DNA from: Halanaeroarchaeum sp. HSR-CO | Lineage (GTDB): Archaea > Halobacteriota > Halobacteria > Halobacteriales > Halobacteriaceae | Assembly (NCBI RefSeq): GCF_024972755.1 | Contig: NZ_CP087724.1 | Coordinates: 1,054,001-1,118,000, forward strand | Length of the DNA stretch: 64,000 bases | Reading direction: 5' to 3' | The notes under the pieces: generated by a model | The model's input: the letters and a program-made list of their open reading frames with translations, nothing else | Database searches by the model: none | What the model was told of the DNA's origin: nothing | Shown here: positions 36,530 through 46,447 of the stretch, one piece after another | How positions within the stretch are numbered: the stretch's first letter is position 1 | Layout of the letters: each line of letters opens with the position of its first letter | Program-made: the position numbers and the translations under genes

Positions 36530-39192
36530 GATTCCAGCGTCTCCGCCTGCGGAACTTCAAGTGCTATCACGACGCGGACGTCACCCTCGACCGGGGAGTG
36601 ACCGTCATCCACGGGTTGAACGGCAGCGGCAAATCTTCCCTGCTCGAGGGGACCTTTTTCGCCCTCTACGGGACGGGTGGTATCGATCGGACGCTCGACG
36701 ATATCGTCACCATCGGCGAGGAGGAAGCGGAGATCGAACTCTGGTTCGCTCACGACGGTGCCGAGTATCATCTCCGCCGGCGGATCCGCGCGACGGGTGA
36801 GCAGGCGACCCAACCCGACTGCGTGCTGGAGGGCCCTGATGAGACCTTCGACGGAGTGAACGACGTCGAGGCGGCAGTGACCCGGATGCTCCGGATGGAC
36901 GCCGACGCCTTCGTCAACTCGGCGTTCGTCCGGCAGGGTGAAATCAACAAACTGATCAACGCGACCCCCTCCTCGCGGCAGGCGATGATCGACCGTCTCC
37001 TGCAACTCGGGACGCTGGAGACCTACCGAGAGCGGGCGGCGGAGGCGCGACTCGGTGTCGGGACCCTCCTGGACCACTGGGAGGGCCGACTCGAATCGCT
37101 CGACGCCCAGATCTCCGAGAAAGAAGACCGAGAGCTGTTCTCGGTCAAGTCCCGACTCGAGAGCGAACTGTCCGACGTCGACGCGGAGATCGAGCGTTTC
37201 GAGGAGAACAAGGCGGAAGCCGAGTCCACCCTCGACGAGGCGACGTCCGTCCTGGAATCCGCCGAGGAGGCAAAGGCGGACCTCGAGGAGGTGCGCGAAC
37301 GGATCGAAACCATCCGCGAGGCAATCGCCGAGACGGAAGCGGAACGGTCGGATCTCGAAGACGAAGTGATCGAGCATCGGGAGGCCATCGACGACCTGGA
37401 CGGACGCATCGAGGCACTCGTCGCAGAAACGGATCTCGAAACAGTCTCGGAATCGGCCATCGCAGCGCAACGAGAGACGCTGGTCGAGGAACGGGAGACG
37501 CTTCAGGAGGACATCATGGACGTCCGCGACGCGGTCACCGAGAACGTCCAGCGTGCCGAGCGACTCCGCGAGACGGCCGACGAACGCGAATCGCGGGCGG
37601 AGCAGAAACGCGAGGAAGCCGCCGAACTGGCCGACACAGCGGAGACGGCCGCGTCCCGCATCGAGCAACTCGAGTCGCGACTGGACGACGTCACCGAGTC
37701 GATCGAAGACCGACGAGCGCAGTTCGACGACGCCCCGGTCGAGGTCGGTGCGGCGGACGACCTGGTACAATCGGTCGCGGACGAACTCGAGGCACTCGAG
37801 GCGGAGCGCGGCGAACTCAGGGAGTCACTCGCGACGGCCCGTTCCCGCGTCGAGGACGCACGGGAACTCCTCGCAGAGGGGAACTGTCCCGAGTGTGGCC
37901 AACCGGTCGAGGGATCGCCTCACGTCGAATCGCTGGAGGACTACGAAGACCGTGTCGACGAACTCGAAGCGGACATCTCGGAGGTGGAGGACGCGATAGA
38001 AGCCACCGAAGATCGACTCGACCGGGCGGAAGCGTTGGCAACGGCCGAGCGCGATATCGACCGACTCGAGGACGAAAAAGCGGACGTCGAGTCGATGCTC
38101 GAGGACCGTCGCGCGACCGTCGAGGAGAAGCGCGACCGCGCGACGGAACTGCGAGCGGCGGCCGACGAACTCGAATCGGCAGCCGAGGAGGCCCGAACGG
38201 AGGCCGAGGCGGCCCAGCAGGACGCCGACGAAGCACGCGAACGCATCGGCGAACTGAACGAGGCCCGGGCGAGCCGCAAAGAACGGATCGACGTCCTCGA
38301 CGACATCGCCGAGGCGCTCGACAGTCGTACCGACCACGAGGACGCCATCGAACGACTGCGAGACGAACGGCAATCGCTCGCTGACCGAAACGAGGAGCGG
38401 CGTGACCATCTCGCCACGGCACGGGAACGCAAACTGGAACTTGAGGAGACCTTCGACGAGGCCAGAATCGAGACGGCGCGCGAAGAGCGGAACCGAGCGA
38501 AGGAGTACCTGGCGGACGTCGAATCGGAACTGGCGACGCTCAGGGAGCGACGAGACAGCCTCCAGGGACAGATCGGTGCCGTCGAGAACGCTATCGAGGA
38601 ACTCGAGACGCTCCGGGAGGAACGCGAGTCGGTGGCCGAACGGGTCGATGCCCTCGAATCGCTCTACGAGGAGAACAGCGACCTCGAATCGATGTACGGC
38701 GACCTCAGGGCGGAACTCCGCCAGCAGAACGTCGCCCGCCTCGAGAGCCTCCTCAACGAGACCTTCGACCTCATTTATCAGAACGACTCGTACGCGCGCA
38801 TCGAGTTGAACGGCAGATACGAACTCACGGTCTACCAGAAGGACGGCGAACCCCTCGAACCCGAGCAACTCTCCGGCGGCGAGCGAGCGTTGTTCAACCT
38901 CAGTCTCCGCACCGCCATCTATCGGTTGCTGGCCGAGGGGATCGACGGTGCCGCCCCGATGCCGCCGCTTATCCTCGACGAACCGACGGTCTTTCTCGAC
39001 TCGGGACACGTCTCGCAACTCGTCTCACTCGTCGAGTCGATGCGACGACTCGGGGTCGAGCAGATCATCGTGGTGAGCCACGACGACGAACTCGTGGGCG
39101 CGGCCGACGACGTCATCCGGGTGGAGAAGGACGCGACGACCAACCGTTCACACGTCGACCGCGTCACGACCGCTACCCTGGACGCCGCCTGA
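36526..39192 (+). CDS. rad50: Rad50 ATPase
   Basis: 888 residues. Walker A GLNGSGKSS at the N-terminus, a long coiled coil with the zinc hook CPECGQPV near residue 453, ABC signature LSGGERALFNLSL and Walker B LILDEPTVFLD near the C-terminus. It partners with Mre11 in tethering and processing double-strand breaks. ATGA overlap with mre11 shows translational coupling. Confidence 0.98.
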   Translation: MRFQRLRLRNFKCYHDADVTLDRGVTVIHGLNGSGKSSLLEGTFFALYGTGGIDRTLDDIVTIGEEEAEIELWFAHDGAEYHLRRRIRATGEQATQPDCVLEGPDETFDGVNDVEAAVTRMLRMDADAFVNSAFVRQGEINKLINATPSSRQAMIDRLLQLGTLETYRERAAEARLGVGTLLDHWEGRLESLDAQISEKEDRELFSVKSRLESELSDVDAEIERFEENKAEAESTLDEATSVLESAEEAKADLEEVRERIETIREAIAETEAERSDLEDEVIEHREAIDDLDGRIEALVAETDLETVSESAIAAQRETLVEERETLQEDIMDVRDAVTENVQRAERLRETADERESRAEQKREEAAELADTAETAASRIEQLESRLDDVTESIEDRRAQFDDAPVEVGAADDLVQSVADELEALEAERGELRESLATARSRVEDARELLAEGNCPECGQPVEGSPHVESLEDYEDRVDELEADISEVEDAIEATEDRLDRAEALATAERDIDRLEDEKADVESMLEDRRATVEEKRDRATELRAAADELESAAEEARTEAEAAQQDADEARERIGELNEARASRKERIDVLDDIAEALDSRTDHEDAIERLRDERQSLADRNEERRDHLATARERKLELEETFDEARIETAREERNRAKEYLADVESELATLRERRDSLQGQIGAVENAIEELETLREERESVAERVDALESLYEENSDLESMYGDLRAELRQQNVARLESLLNETFDLIYQNDSYARIELNGRYELTVYQKDGEPLEPEQLSGGERALFNLSLRTAIYRLLAEGIDGAAPMPPLILDEPTVFLDSGHVSQLVSLVESMRRLGVEQIIVVSHDDELVGAADDVIRVEKDATTNRSHVDRVTTATLDAA

Positions 39193-39194
39193 TA

Positions 39195-39482
39195 TCAGGC
39201 ACTCGACTCGAATACCTCGTGGCGGGTCCGGTAGCGTCGATAGGCGCTCGCCAGGACGATCCCCCCGCCAGCGACGAGGAGCGCTGCGTCTCGGTACCGA
39301 CCACGGAATCCCGCGAGCATGAGACCGAGGCTGACGGTGAGGATGCCGACGTTGAGCAGGATGACGATCGCCAGGAAACGACGTCGGACGTCCTCGGAGA
39401 GTGCTTCGGGTCCTGGTGACTCCTCGACGCTCGCCGTCGACGTGTCCACGTCCGACTCTGGCGTCCCTGACCCAGGTTGCAC
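39195..39482 (-). CDS. Haloarchaeal two-span membrane protein (DUF7322-like)
   Basis: 95 residues. An acidic N-terminal 30 residues is followed by two hydrophobic spans (FLAIVILLNVGILTVSLGLML and AALLVAGGGIVLASAY) and a short basic tail. Conserved and uncharacterised in haloarchaea as far as I recall. Its stop lies two bases from the rad50 stop, convergent. Confidence 0.7.
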   Translation of the reverse strand: MQPGSGTPESDVDTSTASVEESPGPEALSEDVRRRFLAIVILLNVGILTVSLGLMLAGFRGRYRDAALLVAGGGIVLASAYRRYRTRHEVFESSA

Positions 39483-39528
39483 GACCGTCGGTCGGCACTC
39501 CGTCGCGAAAAGGATTGTGGCTCTGCAC

Positions 39529-39711
39529 TTAGTTCATCTCGCCGACAGACGTCGAGACTGTTGATTTGATCCACGCGAGCGGATTCCGCGAGTCGTAGAG
39601 TACCACTCCGTCCTCGGTCCGGTAGCCTTCGACCCGGTCGACCGGGTCGTTCGGTTCTGGCAACTGGGGCACGTCGCTCGGGCGTTCGCCGCCCGTTGCG
39701 GAATCACTCAC
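39529..39711 (-). CDS. Small haloarchaeal protein (DUF7331-like)
   Basis: 60 residues: disordered N-terminus, then VDRVEGYRTEDGVVLYDSRNPLAWIKS. The pattern D-G-V-x-L-Y-D-x-x-N-P-x-A-W-I is typical of a small conserved haloarchaeal family without known function. 46 bases upstream of the membrane-protein gene on the same strand, probably co-transcribed. Confidence 0.7.
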   Translation of the reverse strand: MSDSATGGERPSDVPQLPEPNDPVDRVEGYRTEDGVVLYDSRNPLAWIKSTVSTSVGEMN

Positions 39712-39822
39712 AGTAGGTCACCTCTGGCCGTGGTAAGTAATGACATGGTATAGGTCTTTCCGTCGGTCGTCCCCAATGGCGTGACGGCCACCTTTTAGGT
39801 GCCCAACGACAATGCGGTGGTA

Positions 39823-42501
39823 ATGAGCAACGCGGACCTCTCGGCGTTCACCGAGACGGACGAGGGGAACTCGACGACGGACGAACGGGAAGCGGAGGCG
39901 GTCGCCGTCGCTGGAGACGCCGACCCGGTCGTCAACGAGATCCTGACGGCCGAAGCCGATGCACTGCCCCCGGTCTCGGAGACCGTCGACCTCGCGGTGA
40001 CGCAGGTCAACTACACCGTCGAGGGGGAGGGCGAACGGGAACGCCCCGTCATCCACGTCTTCGGTCGCACTGGTGAGAACGAAGCGGAACACGTTCGCGT
40101 CCACGGGTTCCGGCCGTACTTCTACGCGCCGTCTGACTCCGTCACGGACGACGACCTCGCACGAGAGGGCCTGACGGGAAGCGAAGACGGGTACGAGAGC
40201 ATCCGCGGCGAACCCCTCACGAAGATATTCGGTAAAACGCCTCGCGACGTGGGCAGCGTCCGGGATTACTTCGACCATTACGAGGCGGACATTCTCTTTC
40301 CGAATCGGTTCCTTATCGACAAGGACATCACGACCGGGATCCGCGTCCCGGACCGTCGGGCGGACGACGGGTCCATCTACGTCCACCACGAGGAAGTGGA
40401 ACCGACCGAGGCGGACGCGGCCCTTCGGATCAACACCTTCGACATCGAGGTCGACGACAGGTCCGGGTTCCCCGAAGACGGCGAGGAGCCCATCGTGTGT
40501 CTGACGAGCCACGACAGTTTCCGCGACGAATACGTCGCCTGGTTGTTCGAGGCGCCCGAGGGAGGGACGGCCGCACCGGATACCATCACCGACCTGGATC
40601 TGCTCGATGGGGACCGGGAGATCGACGTCCGGGCGTTCGAGGCGGAGACCGACATGATCGATGCCTTCCTCGAGTACCTCGACGAGACCGACCCGGACGT
40701 CATGACGGGGTGGAACTTCGCGGACTTCGACGCCCCGTACCTTCTCGACCGGATGGACGTCCTCGGGATGGATCCCGACCGGCTCTCCCGGGTCGACGAG
40801 GTGTGGCGCAGCGATTGGCAGGGCCCCAACGTCAAGGGGCGAGTCGTCTTCGACCTGCTGTACGGGTACCAGCGGACGCAGTTCTCCGAACTCGACTCCT
40901 ACCGGCTGGACGCGGTTGCCGAGGAGGAACTGGGCGTCGGGAAAGAACGGTACGCCGGGGATATCGGCACCCTCTGGGAAGACGACCCCGAACGACTGCT
41001 CGAGTACAACGTCCGGGACGTGGAACTGTGCGTCGAAATCGACCGAAAACAGGACATCGTGGAGTTCTGGCGGGAAGTCGCCGGGTTCGTCGGGTGTAAA
41101 CTCGAGGACGCGACCACTCCTGGTGACGCGGTGGACATGTACGTCCTCCACAACGTCCACGGCGAGTTCGTCCTTCCATCGAAGGGCCAACAGGAGAGCG
41201 AGGCCTACGAGGGCGGAGCCGTCTTCGATCCCATCACGGGCGTCCGAGAGATGGTGACCGTCCTCGACCTGAAATCGCTGTACCCGATGTGTATGGTGAC
41301 CATCAACGCCTCGCCGGAGACCAAGGTGGACCCCGACGCCTACGACGGTGCGACGTACCGGGCACCCAATGGAACCCACTTCCGGAAGGAGCCAGACGGA
41401 GTTATTCGAGCGATGGTCGACGAGTTACTGGCCGAACGGGACGAGAAGAAGGCCCTCCGGAACGAATACGATCCGGACAGCGACGAATACGACGTCTACG
41501 ACCGCCAGCAGGCCGCCGTCAAAGTGATTATGAACAGCCTCTACGGGGTCCTGGGCTGGGAACGGTTCCGCCTCTACGACAAGGAGATGGGCGCGGCAGT
41601 GACCGCCACTGGCCGCGACGTGATCGAGTACACCGAGACCGCGGCGAACGAACGCGACAAGGAGGTCATCTACGGTGACACCGATTCGGTCATGCTGGAA
41701 CTCGGGAACGACGTCACGCCCGAGGCGGCCATCGAGCAGTCCTTCGACCTCGAGGAGTACATCAACGATTCCTACGACGACTTCGCGAGCGACCGATTGA
41801 ACGCCGAGGACCACCGCTTTCAGATCGAGTTCGAGAAGCTTTACCGCCGGTTCTTCCAGGCGGGCAAGAAAAAGCGGTACGCGGGCCACATCATCTGGAA
41901 GGAGGGAAAGGAGGTCGACGACATCGACATCACCGGGTTCGAGTACAAGCGCTCGGACATCGCTCCCATCACGAAGGAAGTCCAGAAGACGGTCATCGAA
42001 CGCATCGTCAGAGAGGGCGACATCGAAGGGGTGAAAGAGTACGTCCACGAGATCATCGAACGGTTCCGGTCCGGGGACGTGGACCTGGAGGAAATCGGCA
42101 TCCCCGGCGGTATCGGAAAGCGCCTGAACAATTACGATACGGATACTGCACACGTGCGCGGCGCGAAGTACGCGAACCTGCTACTCGGGACGAACTTTCA
42201 GCGTGGCAGCAAGCCAAAACGCCTCTATCTCGAAAAGGTCCATCCCGAGTACTTCCGACGTCTCGAATCGGAGCGGCCGGACCTCGAGGAGGACCCACTC
42301 TATCTCGATTTCAAGCGGGATCCGGACGTCATTTGTTACGAATTCGCCGACCAGATCCCCGAGGAGTTCGAGATCGACTGGGACAAGATGCTGGACAAGA
42401 CGCTCAAAGGCCCCATCGCCCGTGTCCTCGAAGCGCTGGATATCTCGTGGCAGGAGGTCAAGAACGGGCAGACCCAGACCGGCCTCGGTAGTTACATGTA
42501 G
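39823..42501 (+). CDS. polB: DNA polymerase family B
   Basis: 892 residues from ATG 39823. Exonuclease motifs FDIEVDDRSG and the NFADFDAPYLLDRM region; polymerase motif A LKSLYPMCM, motif B KVIMNSLYGVLG and motif C YGDTDSV. No intein interrupts these sites. It is the main replicative or repair family B enzyme of the archaeal type. A GTG at 39799 is in frame, but a TATA-like TTTTAGG lies about 27 bases before the ATG, supporting a leaderless start. Confidence 0.97.
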   Translation: MSNADLSAFTETDEGNSTTDEREAEAVAVAGDADPVVNEILTAEADALPPVSETVDLAVTQVNYTVEGEGERERPVIHVFGRTGENEAEHVRVHGFRPYFYAPSDSVTDDDLAREGLTGSEDGYESIRGEPLTKIFGKTPRDVGSVRDYFDHYEADILFPNRFLIDKDITTGIRVPDRRADDGSIYVHHEEVEPTEADAALRINTFDIEVDDRSGFPEDGEEPIVCLTSHDSFRDEYVAWLFEAPEGGTAAPDTITDLDLLDGDREIDVRAFEAETDMIDAFLEYLDETDPDVMTGWNFADFDAPYLLDRMDVLGMDPDRLSRVDEVWRSDWQGPNVKGRVVFDLLYGYQRTQFSELDSYRLDAVAEEELGVGKERYAGDIGTLWEDDPERLLEYNVRDVELCVEIDRKQDIVEFWREVAGFVGCKLEDATTPGDAVDMYVLHNVHGEFVLPSKGQQESEAYEGGAVFDPITGVREMVTVLDLKSLYPMCMVTINASPETKVDPDAYDGATYRAPNGTHFRKEPDGVIRAMVDELLAERDEKKALRNEYDPDSDEYDVYDRQQAAVKVIMNSLYGVLGWERFRLYDKEMGAAVTATGRDVIEYTETAANERDKEVIYGDTDSVMLELGNDVTPEAAIEQSFDLEEYINDSYDDFASDRLNAEDHRFQIEFEKLYRRFFQAGKKKRYAGHIIWKEGKEVDDIDITGFEYKRSDIAPITKEVQKTVIERIVREGDIEGVKEYVHEIIERFRSGDVDLEEIGIPGGIGKRLNNYDTDTAHVRGAKYANLLLGTNFQRGSKPKRLYLEKVHPEYFRRLESERPDLEEDPLYLDFKRDPDVICYEFADQIPEEFEIDWDKMLDKTLKGPIARVLEALDISWQEVKNGQTQTGLGSYM

Positions 42502-42586
42502 CAGTCGCTGTCGGCCAGGGCCCAGCCCGTCTCCTCGCCAGCAGAATTATGTTGGCTGAGATACAAGATATCGCCGTGTTCCACCA

Positions 42587-43183
42587 ATGACTGGCAAGAA
42601 GATACTCATGCTCGTCGGCGATTTCGGCGAGGACTACGAGACGATGGTACCGTTCCAGGCACTCGAGATGGTCGGCCACGAGGTCGACGCGGTCTGTCCG
42701 GAGAAGGAGGCCGGTGACACGGTGAAGACCGCGATCCACGACTTCCGGGGCGACCAGACGTATCTCGAGGAGCGCGGTCACGACTTCGCGGTTACCGCGA
42801 CGTTCGACGAGATCGATCCGGCCAACTACGACGCACTCGTCGTCCCGGGCGGACGGGCGCCGGAGTACCTCAGGACGTACGACGCGGTCCTCGAGGTGGT
42901 CCGGCACTTCTTCGAGACGGAGAAACCGGTGGCGACGCTCTGTCACGGGCCCCAGATCCTGGCCGCGGCCGGGGTCCTCGACGGCTACGAGATGACGTCC
43001 TATCCGGCGGTTCGACCCGAAGTCGAGGCTGCCGGCTGTAGCTGGGTCGACGAGGTCACTCGCGACCGGAACCTGGTGACCGCACAAGCCTGGCCGGACC
43101 ACCCCGAGTGGCTGGCGGAGTTTTTGGACATGCTCGGCACAGACATCGAACAGGGGCCGCTGGGCGTGGCCGCTGACGACTGA
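42587..43183 (+). CDS. DJ-1/PfpI family protein
   Basis: 198 residues with a flavodoxin-like fold. The nucleophile elbow is [13 protein letters not shown] with Cys119 next to His120, and the acidic partner lies in [11 protein letters not shown] (Glu). [14 protein letters not shown] is the family loop. Members act as protease, chaperone or deglycase, so activity is not assigned. Starts at the ATG 42587. Confidence 0.9.
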   Translation: MTGKKILMLVGDFGEDYETMVPFQALEMVGHEVDAVCPEKEAGDTVKTAIHDFRGDQTYLEERGHDFAVTATFDEIDPANYDALVVPGGRAPEYLRTYDAVLEVVRHFFETEKPVATLCHGPQILAAAGVLDGYEMTSYPAVRPEVEAAGCSWVDEVTRDRNLVTAQAWPDHPEWLAEFLDMLGTDIEQGPLGVAADD

Positions 43184-43927
43184 TCAGAAGAACGAGAACT
43201 TGTCGCGGCGGTACAGGTCCAGTTCTGATACCATCGAATGGTCCTGTTCGGCGGCGAAGACCACGGCCGCGGCGATTTCCTCCGGTTCGGAGACCTCGCC
43301 CTCGTCGAACTGTTCTTCGAAGGGGTCGCCGTCCTCCGAGTAGAACTCGGTCCGTACCTCCGACGGATTGATGACGGTCACGGCGACCTCGTCCTCGCCC
43401 GCATCCGCCGAGACGCTCTTCGCGAAGCCGCGAGTCCACCACTTGGTGGCCGCATAGATGGGATTGAACGGCCGGGGGAACTTGCCCGCGAAACTCCCGA
43501 TGAAGATGAGGTGGCCGGCCGAGTCACGCAGATGGGGAAGCGCTTCGCGCGTCGTGAAGAACAGCCCGTCCGTGTTGACGGCCATCATGTGCCGGTAGCG
43601 TTCCGTCGAGAGACGTTCGACGTCGCTTCCCCGTGCGAGTCCCGCATTGTTGACGAGGACGTCGAGTCCACCGAAGTGGTCGACCGTCTCCGAGACGAGC
43701 GACGCGACGGCGTCCTCGTCCGTGACGTCGGTCGGTACGACCAGCGTTTCGACGTCGTGGTCCGTCGCTACCGTCTCGGCGATTTCCTCGAGTCGATCCT
43801 CGCTACGGGCGGCGAGAACGACGTCGGCTCCCGCTTCGGCGAGGGCGTCCACGGTCTCCGCACCGATTCCCGCTGAGGCTCCGGTGACGATAGCCGTCTT
43901 CTCGTCGAGGGGATTCTCGCGTGTCAT
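43184..43927 (-). CDS. Short-chain dehydrogenase/reductase
   Basis: 247 residues from ATG 43927. NAD(P)-binding TGASAGIG (residues 15-22), NNAG, catalytic Ser in IFIGSFAG, and YAATK with catalytic Tyr and Lys. The substrate is unknown. An in-frame ATG at 43939 would add four residues. Convergent with the DJ-1 gene with no gap. Confidence 0.92.
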   Translation of the reverse strand: MTRENPLDEKTAIVTGASAGIGAETVDALAEAGADVVLAARSEDRLEEIAETVATDHDVETLVVPTDVTDEDAVASLVSETVDHFGGLDVLVNNAGLARGSDVERLSTERYRHMMAVNTDGLFFTTREALPHLRDSAGHLIFIGSFAGKFPRPFNPIYAATKWWTRGFAKSVSADAGEDEVAVTVINPSEVRTEFYSEDGDPFEEQFDEGEVSEPEEIAAAVVFAAEQDHSMVSELDLYRRDKFSFF

Positions 43928-44076
43928 GCTCCAACTCATACACGGGGGAGGCTTGTGTTTTGTGATGAATTCACTTCCCTCGTTGCGTGCAGGCTTTTCA
44001 CCTATCCAAAATATATTCACAAATTCCAAAATGGTATCGCCGCATGCGCAAGCATTAAACGTCACTCTCCCCTGGT

Positions 44077-44090
44077 TTAGGATGACCTAA
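44077..44090. promoter_or_regulatory. Putative DtxR-type iron box of the suf operon
   Basis: TTAGGATGACCTAA is an inverted repeat with five-base arms and four-base spacer, three bases before the sufC start. TATTAAAC-like sequence (about 44053-44059) lies upstream as TATA box, so a bound repressor would cover the transcription start. It shares TTAG and ACCTAA with the repeat in the feo promoter. Confidence 0.65.
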
Positions 44091-44093
44091 TCA

Positions 44094-44999
44094 ATGGCTA
44101 CCTTAGAACTCAAGAACGTCCACGCAACGGTCGAAGACGCGGACGAACAGATCCTCAACGGCGTCGATCTGACCGTCTCGAGCGGCGAGATCCACGCGTT
44201 GATGGGTCCCAACGGGAGTGGCAAGTCGACGACGGCGAAGGTTATCGCCGGACACCCGGCCTACGAGGTTACCGAGGGCGAGATCCTCCTGCACCTCGAG
44301 GACGGCGACTTCGACGAGATCGAGATTCCCGAGGATGCGCGAACCTGGAACCTCCTCGACCTCGAACCGCACGAGCGCGCGGCACTGGGTGTGTTCCTCG
44401 GCTTCCAGTATCCGGCCGAAATCGAAGGCGTCACACTCACGAACTTCCTTCGCACAGCGCTCAACGCGAAGATCGAAGAGCGCGAGGAGCTCCTCTACGG
44501 CGAGGACGAGGCCGAAGACGAAGCGGAAGGAGAAGGGTACGATACCGACCCCCGACAGGGCATCCAGGACGATGGCGCCATCGACGTGGCCTCGTTCCAG
44601 AAGATACTCCAGGAGAAGATGGAGCTTCTCGACATGGACGCGAAGTTCGCGCAACGATACCTCAACGCCGGGTTCTCCGGCGGCGAGAAGAAGCAAAACG
44701 AGGTCCTCCAGGCCGCCCTCCTCGAACCGGTGGTGGCCGTCCTCGACGAGATCGACTCCGGTCTCGATATCGACCGACTCCAGGACGTCTCGCACGGCAT
44801 CAATGCCCTCCGCGACGAACAGGACACGGGAATCCTCCAGATCACCCACTACCAGCGGATCCTGGACTACGTCGAACCCGACACCGTTCACATCATGCTC
44901 GACGGACGCATCGTCAAGGAGGGCGACGCCAGCCTCGCCGAGCAACTCGAAGACAAGGGCTACGACTGGGTCCGTGACGAAGTCTACAGCACCGCATAA
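44094..44999 (+). CDS. sufC: Fe-S cluster assembly ATPase SufC
   Basis: 301 residues. ABC ATPase: Walker [10 protein letters not shown] (residues 38-46), signature [13 protein letters not shown], Walker [13 protein letters not shown]. It powers the SufBCD scaffold that builds iron-sulfur clusters. An insertion of about 35 mostly acidic residues ([14 protein letters not shown] onward, about 138-170) is not found in bacterial SufC of about 250 residues. First gene of the sufCBD operon, controlled by the iron box just before it. Confidence 0.97.
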   Translation: MATLELKNVHATVEDADEQILNGVDLTVSSGEIHALMGPNGSGKSTTAKVIAGHPAYEVTEGEILLHLEDGDFDEIEIPEDARTWNLLDLEPHERAALGVFLGFQYPAEIEGVTLTNFLRTALNAKIEEREELLYGEDEAEDEAEGEGYDTDPRQGIQDDGAIDVASFQKILQEKMELLDMDAKFAQRYLNAGFSGGEKKQNEVLQAALLEPVVAVLDEIDSGLDIDRLQDVSHGINALRDEQDTGILQITHYQRILDYVEPDTVHIMLDGRIVKEGDASLAEQLEDKGYDWVRDEVYSTA

Positions 45000-45017
45000 T
45001 CAAGGAGAGACACAATC

Positions 45018-46445
45018 ATGAGTTCCGAGGACGACCTACAAGAGACCGATACCGAAGCGCGATTCGCCTTCAAGAAGGAGGAAGCTTCGGCATTCCAGTC
45101 AGAGAAGGGGCTGACCGAGGAGACCATCCGTGCGATCTCCGAGGACAAAGACGAGCCACAGTGGATGCTCGACCGCCGTCTGCGTGCCCTCGAACAGTAC
45201 CACAAGATGCCCATGCCGACGGACTGGCCGGGCCAACCCGACCTGTCCGAACTCGACGTCGAGGAGATCGTTCCCTACATCCGCCCCGATATCGAGACCC
45301 GCGGTGGGGCCGATTCCTGGGACGACCTTCCCGACGACATCAAGGACACCTTCGACAAACTCGGCATCCCCGAAGCCGAAAAAGAGGCGCTCTCCGGCGT
45401 CGGCGCGCAGTACGAGTCGGAGATCGTCTACCAGAACATGCAAGAGCAGTGGGAGAAGAAGGGCGTCATCTTCATGGACATGGACAAGGCGGTCCGGGAG
45501 CACCCCGAGATCGTCAAGGAGTACTTCATGACGAAGGCGGTGCCCCCGAGTGACAACAAATTCGCCGCCCTCCACGGCGCCGTCTGGTCCGGCGGCTCGT
45601 TCGTCTACATTCCCGAAGACGTTACGGTAGGGATGCCGATCCAGGCGTACTTCCGGATGAACTCAGAGGGAATGGGGCAGTTCGAGCACACCCTCATCAT
45701 CGCTGAGCCCGGCTCGGAAGTCCACTACATCGAGGGTTGTTCGGCCCCGCAGTACGGCATCCACAACCTGCACTCTGGGGCCGTCGAGGTCTTCGTCAAG
45801 GAGGACGCACACGTCCAGTACTCGACCGTGCAGAACTGGTCGAAGAACACGTTCAACCTGAACACCAAGCGCGCCATCGCCGAGAAGGGTGGCCGCATGG
45901 AGTGGGTCTCCGGCAGCATGGGCTCGAAAGCGACCATGCTCTACCCCTGTACCATTCTCAAGGGCCGGGGCGCCTCCGACAACCACATCACCATCGCCTT
46001 CGCGGGCGAGGGACAGGACATCGACACTGGGGCAAAAGTCTACCACAACGCGCCGGAAACGAAGTCCACCATCGAATCCAAGTCCATCAGCAAGGACGGT
46101 GGTCGCACCAACTACCGCGGCCTCGTCCACATCAGCGACGGAGCCGAGAACTCCTCGACGAGCGTCGAGTGTGACGCCCTGATGTTCGACAACGAATCCA
46201 CCTCGGACACCATGCCGTACATGGAGATCAACGAGTCGAAGGTGGACGTCGCCCACGAAGCGACGGTCGGCAAGATCGGCGACGAGGACGTCTTCTACCT
46301 CCAGAGTCGCGGCCTCGACGACGACGACGCCAAACAGATGATCGTCGCTGGCTTCATCGAGCCCATCACCGAAGAACTGCCAATCGAATACGCCGTCGAG
46401 CTCAACCGTCTCATCGAGCTCGAGATGGAGGGAAGCCTCGGGTAA
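45018..46445 (+). CDS. sufB: Fe-S cluster assembly scaffold SufB
   Basis: 475 residues with the SufB/SufD beta-helix core: YFRMNSEGMGQFEHTLIIAEPGSEVHYIEGCSAPQY, KGGRMEWVSGSMGSKATMLYP, then DGAENSSTSVECDALMFD and VAHEATVGKIGDEDVFYLQSRG. The GCSAP cysteine and the VECD cysteine are candidates for cluster assembly. Lies 18 bases after sufC and two bases before sufD. Confidence 0.98.
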   Translation: MSSEDDLQETDTEARFAFKKEEASAFQSEKGLTEETIRAISEDKDEPQWMLDRRLRALEQYHKMPMPTDWPGQPDLSELDVEEIVPYIRPDIETRGGADSWDDLPDDIKDTFDKLGIPEAEKEALSGVGAQYESEIVYQNMQEQWEKKGVIFMDMDKAVREHPEIVKEYFMTKAVPPSDNKFAALHGAVWSGGSFVYIPEDVTVGMPIQAYFRMNSEGMGQFEHTLIIAEPGSEVHYIEGCSAPQYGIHNLHSGAVEVFVKEDAHVQYSTVQNWSKNTFNLNTKRAIAEKGGRMEWVSGSMGSKATMLYPCTILKGRGASDNHITIAFAGEGQDIDTGAKVYHNAPETKSTIESKSISKDGGRTNYRGLVHISDGAENSSTSVECDALMFDNESTSDTMPYMEINESKVDVAHEATVGKIGDEDVFYLQSRGLDDDDAKQMIVAGFIEPITEELPIEYAVELNRLIELEMEGSLG

Positions 46446-46447
46446 GA

